Virus record (IMG/VR): IMGVR_UViG_3300024520_000607
Location: 1 to 20,266 of that record
DNA length: 20,266 nt
Strand: one strand, 5' to 3'
From: a virus
Shown here: in pieces, positions 1-7,716 of the stretch
Layout: each line of letters begins with the position of its first letter
Numbering within the stretch: the first letter of the stretch is position 1
Notes under the pieces: model-generated
Seen by the model: the letters and a program-made list of their open reading frames with translations, nothing else
Database searches by the model: none
Told to the model about the DNA's origin: nothing
Program-made: the position numbers and the translations under genes

Positions 1-1
1 C

Positions 2-631
2 CTTGGTGCTTTAACGTCCGGTATGGCCGCCGCGGGTGGGATGGGCGCAATGGCGTCAACTGGTGTTGGTCTAATTCCCGCTGCGCTCTTGCTTGCTCAT
101 AACTTATCCATCAAACCACGCAACACGATTAACCCCGGAGCAGACGTACACCGCCAGATGAGTGAACTCAGGGGCAAAATGCACTCTCTTGGTGTTAATT
201 TCGATGTGGATCCAAAGATCACCTATGAGTACATGAACGGCCCAGGCGGAAATGGCTTCAATACAGACAAGGATTACATGGATACCGCATTCGCCTACAA
301 AGACGCTATCTCATCTCAGATCGAGGGCACCGACAATCCCGAAATTGCGATGATGACACAAGCACTCAGGCAAGACCCTGATAAAATCAGGATGCTAACT
401 GATGGTGGTTGGGATGAAGATGGCGGATCTATCGAGGACGCCTACACGCCACAGATAACCGAGGCCATGAAACTTGCTGGTATATATAATCAGCCAAAAT
501 ACTACGAAGACCCAGACGGAAACATGGTTTTGGATGATAATATTTATTACGATTCAGATGGTGGTGGTGCTGGATCTGAGGCTGACTTTTCTGAAGAAGA
601 TGCCGCCTTTGCGGCATCAGAAGATCTTTGA
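2..631 (+). CDS. 3' part of an unrecognised virion-type protein (5' end outside window)
   Basis: The frame is open from base 2, and the first internal ATG (base 23) has no ribosome binding site, so this is most likely the C-terminal part (about 209 codons visible) of a gene that begins upstream. It opens with a Gly/Ala-rich hydrophobic stretch (about 30 residues, including GMAAAGGMGAMAS and IPAALLLA) that could insert in or cross a membrane. A polar, acidic segment rich in Asp, Gly and Tyr follows, ending EEDAAFAASEDL. I do not recognise the family. Its place directly upstream of the terminase, and its small-residue hydrophobic stretch, would fit an internal or ejection virion protein, but that is inference. 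Its stop TGA overlaps the terminase ATG by one base, so the two are probably co-translated. Confidence 0.7.
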   Translation, partial: LGALTSGMAAAGGMGAMASTGVGLIPAALLLAHNLSIKPRNTINPGADVHRQMSELRGKMHSLGVNFDVDPKITYEYMNGPGGNGFNTDKDYMDTAFAYKDAISSQIEGTDNPEIAMMTQALRQDPDKIRMLTDGGWDEDGGSIEDAYTPQITEAMKLAGIYNQPKYYEDPDGNMVLDDNIYYDSDGGGAGSEADFSEEDAAFAASEDL

Positions 632-2166
632 TGACCGATCATGTTGTTATTGACAATCCAGATCTCCTGTCGAACGTGGAAATCAAACGTGTTCAGGATA
701 TTACAGAAAAACTTCAACATGAAGACAAGCTAGATCTTGCCAGAAATAAATTCCTTCCCTATGTCAGGCACCTCTGGCCAACAATGTATAATGAAGATGG
801 AAGTATTCGATCTGGGTTCGTTCCAGGCGCACACCACGAAATCGTAGCAGAGAAATTCGATAGGATTATCTCAGGTGACCTGAAACGACTGATCATCAAT
901 ATGCCACCGCGACATACCAAATCTGAATTTGCCTCGATTTATCTTCCATCGTTCTTTTTGGGGAAAAATCCGGGTGGCTACATCATGCAGGCCACTCACT
1001 CATCTGAGCTCTCCTTGAAATTTGGTGGTAAAGTTCGTGATTTGGTGAAAAAACCAGAATATCTGAACCTATTTCCGAACACATTCCTCTCTCCAGACCG
1101 AACGGCGCGTGGTGTCTGGGCAACTGCGCAGGGTGGCGAGTATTACGCCGCGGGAGTTGGCACAAGTATTGCCGGGCACGGCGCCGATCTGTTCATCGTT
1201 GACGATCCGCACTCCGAGCAACACGCTATGTCGCCTACGGTTATGGACTCTCATTACGAATGGTACCGAGGTGGCCCTCGTCAGAGGCTCCAGCCTGGTG
1301 GTGCTATCGTTTTGGTCATGACGAGGTGGTCAAAGAAGGATTTGACCGCTCGTGTGCTTGAAGCGATGGGCGAGGAGAACGCAGATGTTTGGGAAGTAGT
1401 CGAATTTCCGGCAATTTTGGAGTCCGGACGCTCGTTGTGGCCGGCATACTGGCCTCTCGATCAACTTCTGGCGACAAAAGCTTCCGTTGGTACCTCAAAA
1501 TGGCTTGCAGAGTACATGCAGAACCCCACGGCCGAGGAAGGTGCCATCATAAAGCGCGAATATTGGCGAAAATGGGAAAAACCCGACCCACCAAAGGTGG
1601 AATACATCCTCCAGTCCTACGATACAGCCTTTGATGCCAAAGAAACGGCCGACTACAGCGCAATTACCACCTGGGGAATCTTTAAAAGGGAAATAAGAGA
1701 GAAAACCGACAAAGCCGAGCATATTATCCTACTGGATGCTCTGAAAGGCCGCTGGGACTTCCCTGAATTGAAGCGAATTGCGCTCAGGGAACACAATAAG
1801 TGGGATCCAGATATGACGATCATTGAAAACAAGGCTACGGGTGGGCCGCTCATTCAAGAGCTTCGCGCGATGGGAATTCCTGTCGTGAAATTCAATCCAT
1901 CCACCGGAAGAGATAAAATCGCGCGAGCAAATGGCGTATCACCTACATTTGAATCAGGGTTGGTGTGGGCGCCGGATAAGAATTTTGCTACCGAGGTGAT
2001 CGAGGAATGTGCTGACTTTCCGAATGGTGATCATGATGACTATGTTGACAGCGTGACACAGGCTATGCTCAGATTCAGGGAAGGCGGGTTTATTGTTAAT
2101 CCGAGCGACTATGAAGATGAGGAAGAAAAGTTTATAAGGAAGCGTAGAAAGGCCTATTACGGCTAA
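631..2166 (+). CDS. terL: Terminase large subunit (packaging ATPase/nuclease)
   Basis: This is the motor that pumps DNA into the prohead and cuts the concatemer. The 511-residue protein has the N-terminal ATPase: a Walker A-like NMPPRHTKSE at about residues 90-99, Walker B LFIVDD at 187-192 and a coupling-type VLVMTRW at 227-233. The C-terminal RNase H-like nuclease follows, with SYDTAFDAKETADYS (first Asp about residue 331), IIENKATGG in the middle, and the conserved acidic end HDDYVDS at 468-474. The Walker A has Thr where many relatives have Gly (PRHGKS). I chose ATG 631, which overlaps the previous stop as TGATG with AGAAG about six bases upstream; an in-frame TTG at 628 would add one residue. 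No small terminase gene is visible in the window. The length is normal for the family. Confidence 0.96.
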   Translation: MTDHVVIDNPDLLSNVEIKRVQDITEKLQHEDKLDLARNKFLPYVRHLWPTMYNEDGSIRSGFVPGAHHEIVAEKFDRIISGDLKRLIINMPPRHTKSEFASIYLPSFFLGKNPGGYIMQATHSSELSLKFGGKVRDLVKKPEYLNLFPNTFLSPDRTARGVWATAQGGEYYAAGVGTSIAGHGADLFIVDDPHSEQHAMSPTVMDSHYEWYRGGPRQRLQPGGAIVLVMTRWSKKDLTARVLEAMGEENADVWEVVEFPAILESGRSLWPAYWPLDQLLATKASVGTSKWLAEYMQNPTAEEGAIIKREYWRKWEKPDPPKVEYILQSYDTAFDAKETADYSAITTWGIFKREIREKTDKAEHIILLDALKGRWDFPELKRIALREHNKWDPDMTIIENKATGGPLIQELRAMGIPVVKFNPSTGRDKIARANGVSPTFESGLVWAPDKNFATEVIEECADFPNGDHDDYVDSVTQAMLRFREGGFIVNPSDYEDEEEKFIRKRRKAYYG

Positions 2167-2201
2167 GAGAGAAGCTGAGGAGAAAACTAATTTTACATAT
2201 A

Positions 2202-2233
2202 GAAAGCTAGAACTGGGGTAGCTTTCAAAGGAG
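2202..2233 (+). promoter_or_regulatory. Hairpin abutting the portal ribosome binding site
   Basis: A perfect 8-base inverted repeat, GAAAGCTA (2202-2209) and TAGCTTTC (2219-2226), encloses a 9-base loop. It is followed with no gap by AAAGGAG (2227-2233), the Shine-Dalgarno sequence of the portal gene. It sits in the 73-base gap between terL and portal, which is long for this compact region. There is no T-tract, so it is not an intrinsic terminator. It could stabilise or mark a processed mRNA end, or modulate ribosome access; the role is inferred. Confidence 0.5.
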
Positions 2234-2239
2234 TTGACC

Positions 2240-4675
2240 GTGGCGATTGAGTCAGGTCTATCCCTCCCCGGAGGCTACACCGAAGAAGAGATCCTTCCTG
2301 AAGGCGATCTTGAATTTGAGATCGAGGGAGAGGAGCCTCTTGAAGAAGAAATAGACGAAGAAGCTCTCATGGCGGCCATGGCCTCCCAGGAGCATGACGC
2401 AAATCTCGCCGAACATATGGACGAGGATGCACTTACATCCTTAGCCGTAGACCTCTGTAAATCCATCAAGGATGACAAAACATCACGTAAGGATTGGGAG
2501 CAGATCCTCGAAAAGGGGCTTGAGCTTCTTGGTACCAAGTATCAGGAAAGTAGCGATCTTTTCGAGGGTGCGTCCGGTGTTGTTCATCCCCTCCTCGCCA
2601 AAGCGGTAGTTCAGTTCCAGGCTCAAGCCTATGGCGAGCTCTTTCCCGCGGGTGGGCCAGTAAAGTATCAGGTAGCCGGAGATGCATCAGTAGAAGTTAT
2701 CCAGCAGGCCGAGCGCGTCAAGAAGCACATGAATTACGAAGTAACAGAAGACATGGAAGAGTACGAGGAAGAGTTCGATAATCTTCTTTTCAAGCTTCCC
2801 ATCGATGGTTCCGCATTCAAGAAAACCTACTGGGACGAACTCCTTGGCCGGCCAGCATCTAAATTTGTTGCTGCCAAGGATATTATCGCTCCCTACACGG
2901 CAGGCGATCTGAACACCACGCCAAGGTTTGCGCATGCCGTTCCAGTAAAAACAAATAACATGAAGCAAATGATGCTCTCTGGGTTCTATCGTGATGTCGA
3001 TCTGGGTGAACCTGGCGAGAAAACAGAATCCGAACTTGAGGTAAAGCAGGCCAAGATAGAGGGAGTCGAGGCGAATTCACAAGAACGAGATGAATATATC
3101 GTCTTCGAAGTTCATGTCACCATGGAACTCGATGGATTCGAAGAAGAGTCCATGGGTGTTGGCGTTCCTTATATCGTGTCAATCGAAGAGGAAACCGAAA
3201 AGGTTTTAGCGATTCGCCGAAACTGGAACGAGAATGACGAGAGAAAGCGAAGGAAGGATTATTTCGCGCATTACAAATTCCTGCCGGGTACCGGATTTTA
3301 TGGCTTTGGTTTAACGCACATGATCGGGAACCTCTCGATCACCGCAACTGCGCTTCTCAGGATGCTAATTGATGCAGGTGTGTTTCATAATTTACCTGCT
3401 GGATTTAAAGCCAAGGGAATGCGCATTCGGGGCGACAATGAACCTCTCAAGCCAGGTGAGTTCAGGGATGTCGATGTCCCTGGCGGAAACCTGAGAGATC
3501 AGATCATTCCCCTTCCATTTAAAGAACCGTCAAACACTTTGGTGGCCCTCCTTGGGATGATTGTTGATTCTGGGAATGAATTTGCTGCCACCACGAACGA
3601 GAAGATCGCCGATTCGAATCAGCAGGCGCCCGTGGGCACCACAGTTGCACTGATCGAGCAGGGCATGAAGGTAATGTCTGGTGTTCACAAGAGACTTCAT
3701 CGTGCCCAGAAAAATGACCTTCGAATTCTCGCTCGTATCATCCAAGAAAACCAAACCGAATATCCCTATGATGTTCCGGGTAAACGCAGAGATATATTGG
3801 TCGAGGATTTTGATGCCAGGGTAGACATCCTTCCTGTCAGCGATCCGAATATCTTCTCGATGACGCAGCGCATCTCAAGGGCGCAAACACAACTCCAGAT
3901 TGTAACGTCAGCACCAGAACTCCATGGCAAGAAGGGCATGTATGAGGCCCTCAGGCGAATGTACGCTGCGCTTGGTGTTCAGGATATCGATTCCATCCTG
4001 CCTCCCATGGAAGAGCCGCAACCAAAGGATCCTGCTACGGAAGCTTCTGAGGCCCTTACCGGCGAACCGATGCAGGCATTTAAGGGGCAGAATCATGCCC
4101 TTCATATCGACACGCATATTGCCACGATGTCACTTCCGTCCATGGTCAACCCGGTAGTTCAGCTTGGATTTGAATCTCATATATTCGAACACATCTCCAT
4201 GAGGGCTACCGAGGAAACTGAAGAAGAATTCAAGGATCAAACTGAACTTATCGGGGAGATGGATCCTGAACTGCAAGATCCGGCCGCAATCGAATTGAAC
4301 CAGAAAAAACAGGATGCCATTTGCAATAGAGTGTCCAAGTATATTCAGGAATACGCCAAGGTAAGGGAGGAGGCTGGGGCCGGAAATGAGGAAGATCCGC
4401 TCGTTACTATTCGCAAACAGGAACTCGCGCTTCAATCCACAAAATTAGTGAATGACCAGAAAGATAAAGCGGCCAGACTTGATTTTGATCGTCAGCGCGG
4501 TCAGGCGGCCGACATCCTTGGATTCAGGCGTGATGATACCTCTCGTCATGCCTCTGACCAGAGAACTGAAGTTGCGAGAGAGCGTATAGCTTCAAGCGAA
4601 GATCAGACGGAGGATCGCCTTGATAGTTCGGAGAAGATCGCCGCAATGAGGCCGACTGGAGGTGGTGGTGAATAG
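2240..4675 (+). CDS. Portal (head-tail connector) protein
   Basis: This is the dodecameric portal at the capsid vertex through which DNA is packaged and ejected. It is 811 residues from GTG 2240, which lies six bases after a strong AAAGGAG; an in-frame TTG at 2234 touches that site and is too close. The N-terminus is very acidic (EEEILPEGDLEFEIEGEE type). The core has the portal-like run YGFGLTHMIGNLSITATALL, then DAGVFHNLPAGFKAKG, and a helical QQAPVGTTVALIEQGMKVM segment typical of large P22-size portals. The last about 120 residues are charged and helical (repeated Arg, Glu, Gln and Asp), as expected of a barrel or crown extension. Position directly after TerL supports the call. The alternative, another large head protein, is unlikely. 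Confidence 0.88.
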   Translation: MAIESGLSLPGGYTEEEILPEGDLEFEIEGEEPLEEEIDEEALMAAMASQEHDANLAEHMDEDALTSLAVDLCKSIKDDKTSRKDWEQILEKGLELLGTKYQESSDLFEGASGVVHPLLAKAVVQFQAQAYGELFPAGGPVKYQVAGDASVEVIQQAERVKKHMNYEVTEDMEEYEEEFDNLLFKLPIDGSAFKKTYWDELLGRPASKFVAAKDIIAPYTAGDLNTTPRFAHAVPVKTNNMKQMMLSGFYRDVDLGEPGEKTESELEVKQAKIEGVEANSQERDEYIVFEVHVTMELDGFEEESMGVGVPYIVSIEEETEKVLAIRRNWNENDERKRRKDYFAHYKFLPGTGFYGFGLTHMIGNLSITATALLRMLIDAGVFHNLPAGFKAKGMRIRGDNEPLKPGEFRDVDVPGGNLRDQIIPLPFKEPSNTLVALLGMIVDSGNEFAATTNEKIADSNQQAPVGTTVALIEQGMKVMSGVHKRLHRAQKNDLRILARIIQENQTEYPYDVPGKRRDILVEDFDARVDILPVSDPNIFSMTQRISRAQTQLQIVTSAPELHGKKGMYEALRRMYAALGVQDIDSILPPMEEPQPKDPATEASEALTGEPMQAFKGQNHALHIDTHIATMSLPSMVNPVVQLGFESHIFEHISMRATEETEEEFKDQTELIGEMDPELQDPAAIELNQKKQDAICNRVSKYIQEYAKVREEAGAGNEEDPLVTIRKQELALQSTKLVNDQKDKAARLDFDRQRGQAADILGFRRDDTSRHASDQRTEVARERIASSEDQTEDRLDSSEKIAAMRPTGGGGE

Positions 4676-4682
4676 AAGCTCG

Positions 4683-4796
4683 ATGTCAAAACAGATAACC
4701 AAAAGCCCGAAAGGGAAAGGTGAAAAGCCAAAGCCAAAGAAGCCCGTGAATAAGGTCTACAACAAAGACCACAAACTTCGCGCAAGGAAACCGTGA
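4683..4796 (+). CDS. Small Lys-rich basic protein (37 residues), unknown
   Basis: This short frame fills the space between portal and the next gene. It encodes 37 residues with 12 Lys and 2 Arg, beginning MSKQITKSPKGKGEKPKPKK and ending KLRARKP. An AGAAG stands six bases upstream of ATG 4683, and the stop TGA overlaps the next ATG (4796) by one base, a TGATG arrangement seen repeatedly in this operon. The composition suggests an unstructured nucleic-acid-binding or condensing peptide, or a scaffold or portal partner. Nothing more specific can be read. Tight fit and coupling favour a real gene, but it is short enough for chance to remain possible. Confidence 0.55.
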   Translation: MSKQITKSPKGKGEKPKPKKPVNKVYNKDHKLRARKP

Positions 4797-4999
4797 TGTC
4801 GATAGATGATTTCGGTACATACGTTCATATCGTTAATGAAAAAATGAGTGAACGCAAAGAGGATATCGCCACGCTGCTTATGACCGATCAACTTCAGTCC
4901 ATGGAAGAATATCGTGGCCTTATGGGCGAATTGAAGTTTATCGCAGATCTCGAGGAGAGAATCCGAGAGGCTAACAAGGAGAGGGAAGAAGATGGCTAA
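4796..4999 (+). CDS. Small acidic helical protein (67 residues), unknown
   Basis: This encodes 67 residues rich in Glu, Met and Leu, predicted to be almost wholly alpha-helical with coiled-coil character (for example MGELKFIADLEERIREANKE). The start is ATG 4796 overlapping the preceding stop; GTG 4793 is in frame but less likely. Its end overlaps the co-chaperonin gene by 8 bases, and its terminal codons carry that gene's AAGGAGAGGGAAG ribosome binding site, so the two are probably translationally coupled. I do not recognise the family. Position between portal and head-assembly genes suggests an assembly or connector role, by context only. Confidence 0.72.
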   Translation: MSIDDFGTYVHIVNEKMSERKEDIATLLMTDQLQSMEEYRGLMGELKFIADLEERIREANKEREEDG

Positions 5000-5468
5000 T
5001 ACACCTGAACTATTAAGTACCGAGGAGATGGAAAAGCGATTCGGAACCGCATTTGTTCCGCCAGAACCGGAAGTAGACCTCGATCCGGCCGACACTGAAA
5101 TGTGGGCGCACATCCCAGATCCGGTTGGATGGAGAATACTCATCCGTCCGTATGTTGGAGCGAAGGTATCAAAAGGTGGACTTCACTTGGCGGATTCGGG
5201 TACCGCAAAGGAGGCCTTGGCCACGGTTATCGGGAAGGTCATGAAGATGGGTTCTGTTTGTTACAAAAATCCTCGCAAATTCGACCCGGAACCCGATGGC
5301 ACCATTAAGCCGTGGTGCGAAGAGGGTGATTGGGTAGTTATCGGCAAGTATGCCGGTGCAAGGTTCAGGCTTTATTTCGACACGGGAGAAAATCCTGAGG
5401 TTCGCATTATCAACGATGATGAGGTCATCGCAAAAGTTCTCGATCCTGATGATGTCAGGACGCTATAA
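4992..5468 (+). CDS. GroES/Cpn10-like co-chaperonin
   Basis: This protein resembles the GroES/Cpn10 fold, which caps GroEL rings. After an acidic N-terminal extension of about 42 residues come the strand PVGWRILIRP (44-53), then a mobile-loop-like KGGLHLADSGTAKEALATV (61-79), where the GroEL-contacting tripeptide (IVL in E. coli GroES) would be LHL at 64-66. The barrel then shows EEGDWVVIGKYAG (110-122) and the closing EVRIINDDEVIAKVLDPDD. An insertion between the two halves (about residues 87-109) contains two Cys, where the dome region lies in GroES. At 158 residues it is longer than GroES (about 97) or T4 gp31 (about 111). No GroEL-like gene is in the window, so it presumably works with the host chaperonin, most plausibly on a capsid protein. 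Start: ATG after AGGAGAGGGAAG. Confidence 0.85.
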   Translation: MANTPELLSTEEMEKRFGTAFVPPEPEVDLDPADTEMWAHIPDPVGWRILIRPYVGAKVSKGGLHLADSGTAKEALATVIGKVMKMGSVCYKNPRKFDPEPDGTIKPWCEEGDWVVIGKYAGARFRLYFDTGENPEVRIINDDEVIAKVLDPDDVRTL

Positions 5469-5479
5469 GGAGAAACGCC

Positions 5480-6487
5480 ATGCCAGGCGAAGATGAAGTT
5501 GTGGGACAGGTGGAACAAGGGGAAGAGGTAGAGGTTTTTTCCGCCAATTCGGAATCAGAACCAGAAAAGGATATTATTTTTGAGGTTGATGAGGAAAAGG
5601 ATGAGGCCACCCAGGTAGACGAAGAGGCACCTGCCGCAGCGGATGATGACGTTACGGACGAATTGGTTGGTACTGGTGAGAGGGTTCGAAAAAGAATCAA
5701 CCAACTAACCTACGAAAAGAAGGAAAGTGGGCGAGTCGCTGATGAGGCGTTGAATTACGCCAAAACCGTCCATCAGGAGAACGAAATCCTAAAGAAAAGG
5801 CTGGCGGGGCAAGAGGATCACACCCTGACAGAGGCCGAGGAGAGAAATAAAAGCCAGATGGCTGAGGCCAAGACGGCTTACAAAAATGCCTATGAAGACG
5901 AAGACGCAGATGGCATGGCTGATGCCAATGAACTTATTGGCCAATTATCAGCAGATAAAAATGCAATCATGAGGGCCAAAAGGAATGCCGCGGCGAAAAA
6001 AGAAGAAGATGTGCTAGAGGAAGATGCGCCAGCCGCCCCAGCGGCCGCCGCAGCGGCGCCTGCCGAAGAACTCGACCAAAAAGCTGTTGCATGGGCTGAA
6101 AAAACTGAATGGTTCGGTGCCCACGAGGGAATGACCGACTATGCAATGCAACAGCATTTCAATATGGTCAACAAAGAAGGATTTGACCCAAAGAGCGATG
6201 AATACTATATTGAAGTTGAAAAACGTGTTCAGGGCATGTTTCCACACATGTTCAAGAAACGCGCACCCGCATCATCCGCCGAACCTGGCGCACCTGAAGA
6301 AGTAGGCAGGCCAAAGCCAAGACAGACCGTGGCTCCTGCTGGTAATGCATCCGGGTCTGCAACTAAACGCACGAAAACTGTTGTCACTACTAGCGAGCAA
6401 ACGGTCGCAGAGTCTCTTGGGATTCCCAACGAGGCATATGCGCGCGAGAAGGCTCGTCTAGCTAGGGAAAGGGCTGCTAATGCCTAA
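5480..6487 (+). CDS. Probable capsid scaffolding protein
   Basis: This encodes 335 residues with a highly charged composition. The N-terminus is strongly acidic (about 60 residues), followed by a coiled-coil-like helical stretch (about 65-180) and a low-complexity Ala/Pro linker (183-195, APAAPAAAAAAPA). A compact block with WAEKTEWFGAHEGMTD and DPKSDEYYIEVEKRV (about 205-240) follows, then a basic tail rich in Ala, Arg and Lys. This architecture, and its position between portal and major capsid protein, are those of scaffolding proteins that template prohead assembly and then leave. A good AAGGAG precedes ATG 5480. Sequence identity to a named scaffold cannot be shown by eye, so the role rests on composition and synteny. 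Confidence 0.72.
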   Translation: MPGEDEVVGQVEQGEEVEVFSANSESEPEKDIIFEVDEEKDEATQVDEEAPAAADDDVTDELVGTGERVRKRINQLTYEKKESGRVADEALNYAKTVHQENEILKKRLAGQEDHTLTEAEERNKSQMAEAKTAYKNAYEDEDADGMADANELIGQLSADKNAIMRAKRNAAAKKEEDVLEEDAPAAPAAAAAAPAEELDQKAVAWAEKTEWFGAHEGMTDYAMQQHFNMVNKEGFDPKSDEYYIEVEKRVQGMFPHMFKKRAPASSAEPGAPEEVGRPKPRQTVAPAGNASGSATKRTKTVVTTSEQTVAESLGIPNEAYAREKARLARERAANA

Positions 6488-7058
6488 TGATGGAGAAGTG
6501 ACCTTCGGGTTGGACGAGAACCAAGACGATAATCCTACGGCGCAACTCGCTGCTGGAGCGACTGAAGTTCTCACCCCCGCACCAACGCAGGATCCAGAGG
6601 AATCGGAACGAGCCTCTAGGGTATCGGAGACAAGGGATTCAGAGAAACGAGTGGCTTCCTGGAAGCCACCTCAACTCCTAGATGCCCCAACCCCAGAGAT
6701 GGGATATCACCACAGGTGGATCCGGTATGAAGTCAACGGCACCGTTGATCACAAAAACCTTGCCGCGAGATTCAGGGAAGGCTACGAACCCGTTCCACAA
6801 GATGCCTATCCCGACTTTGAGTGTACCGTTCTTGACGGTACGCACGGAAAACACGCCGGTACCTTTACGACTGGCGGTTTGATTCTTTGTCGGATTCCGG
6901 TGGAAATCGTGAAGCAACGAGAAGCGTACTTCAACGCGAGAAGCGATGATGCCGATCGCGCAGTGGATAATGACCTCTTGAAGGCCAATGACCCAAGGAT
7001 GCCTTTTGACAATTCGCAACGCCATTCGCAAGTGACGTTTGGCGGCGGCCGTCAATAG
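6480..7058 (+). CDS. Conserved-looking head-assembly neighbour of scaffold, unknown function
   Basis: This encodes 192 residues, overlapping the scaffold gene by 8 bases, so it is probably translationally coupled to it. The first about 75 residues are polar and disordered. The remainder looks like a folded domain: HHRWIRYEVNG, then REGYEPVPQDAYPDFE, a Gly-rich hairpin TFTTGGLILCRIPVEIV, a helical REAYFNARSDDADRAVDND and the terminal DPRMPFDNSQRHSQVTFGGG. I have the impression that this pattern recurs beside scaffold genes in environmental podoviruses, but I know no assigned function. Candidates are a scaffold partner or minor head protein. Confidence 0.7.
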   Translation: MPNDGEVTFGLDENQDDNPTAQLAAGATEVLTPAPTQDPEESERASRVSETRDSEKRVASWKPPQLLDAPTPEMGYHHRWIRYEVNGTVDHKNLAARFREGYEPVPQDAYPDFECTVLDGTHGKHAGTFTTGGLILCRIPVEIVKQREAYFNARSDDADRAVDNDLLKANDPRMPFDNSQRHSQVTFGGGRQ

Positions 7059-7094
7059 GGAACACTTATAACCTAACCTAAGGAAAAGAATATC

Positions 7095-7688
7095 ATGGCG
7101 AATAAAGATAGACCTTTTGGACTCAAACCCGTCAGGACGCTTGGTGGCGTTTACACTGGCGCGGTGAACCCGTATCAGATCGCTGACAACTACAACTCAG
7201 CGAATAGCGGTATTTTCACTGGAGATACCGTTCAACCCCTGGCCACCGGATATATCCGGCTTGGCGAGGCAGCTCCGACTGTTGACACGCTTGGCGTGTT
7301 CATGGGGTGCAATTACGTTGACCCCGGCTCCGGCACTCCGACATGGAAGGCCTATTATCCTGACTCCACGAACATCACTGTTGGCATTATCGAGGCTTTG
7401 ATTTGCGATGATCCGATGGTTGTGTTTGAGGTTCAGTGTGATGGGATCCTGACAATCGCGGATGTGTTCAGCAACGCCACCATCACGATTACCGATGGTG
7501 ACACGAACAGCGGAACCTCTCGTTTCGAGCTTGATCATTCCGAGGTGGCTACTACCTCGACTGATCCTCTCAAAATCATCGGGCTTTCCACGGACGATGA
7601 AAATAGGGATCAGACTGTTGTCAATGGCAACGCCTATGTCGTGATTAATAACCACACATTGAAAAGCGTTGGTGTTGACGGCATCTAA
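7095..7688 (+). CDS. Probable capsid decoration/head structural protein
   Basis: This encodes 197 residues rich in Thr, Gly, Val and Asp with short alternating hydrophobic segments, suggesting a beta-rich fold. It begins MANKDRPFGLKPVRTLGG, a style I associate with capsid-associated proteins encoded next to major capsid genes in environmental phages. A central VFEVQCDGILTIADVFSNA resembles the strands of small head-stabilising proteins. It lies 28 bases upstream of the major capsid gene and 36 bases after its predecessor, with AAGGA about 11 bases before the ATG. The decoration role is inferred from position and fold impression; a minor head protein is the alternative. Confidence 0.6.
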   Translation: MANKDRPFGLKPVRTLGGVYTGAVNPYQIADNYNSANSGIFTGDTVQPLATGYIRLGEAAPTVDTLGVFMGCNYVDPGSGTPTWKAYYPDSTNITVGIIEALICDDPMVVFEVQCDGILTIADVFSNATITITDGDTNSGTSRFELDHSEVATTSTDPLKIIGLSTDDENRDQTVVNGNAYVVINNHTLKSVGVDGI

Positions 7689-7716
7689 GTCAACTGAAAA
7701 GAAAGGAATTTGAAAC

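Noticed and set aside
7039-7072. Possible sigma-70 promoter before the decoration gene (TTGGCG and TATAAC)
   Set aside because: The spacing between the two boxes is about 22 bases, too long for a usual promoter, and there is no extended -10 element.
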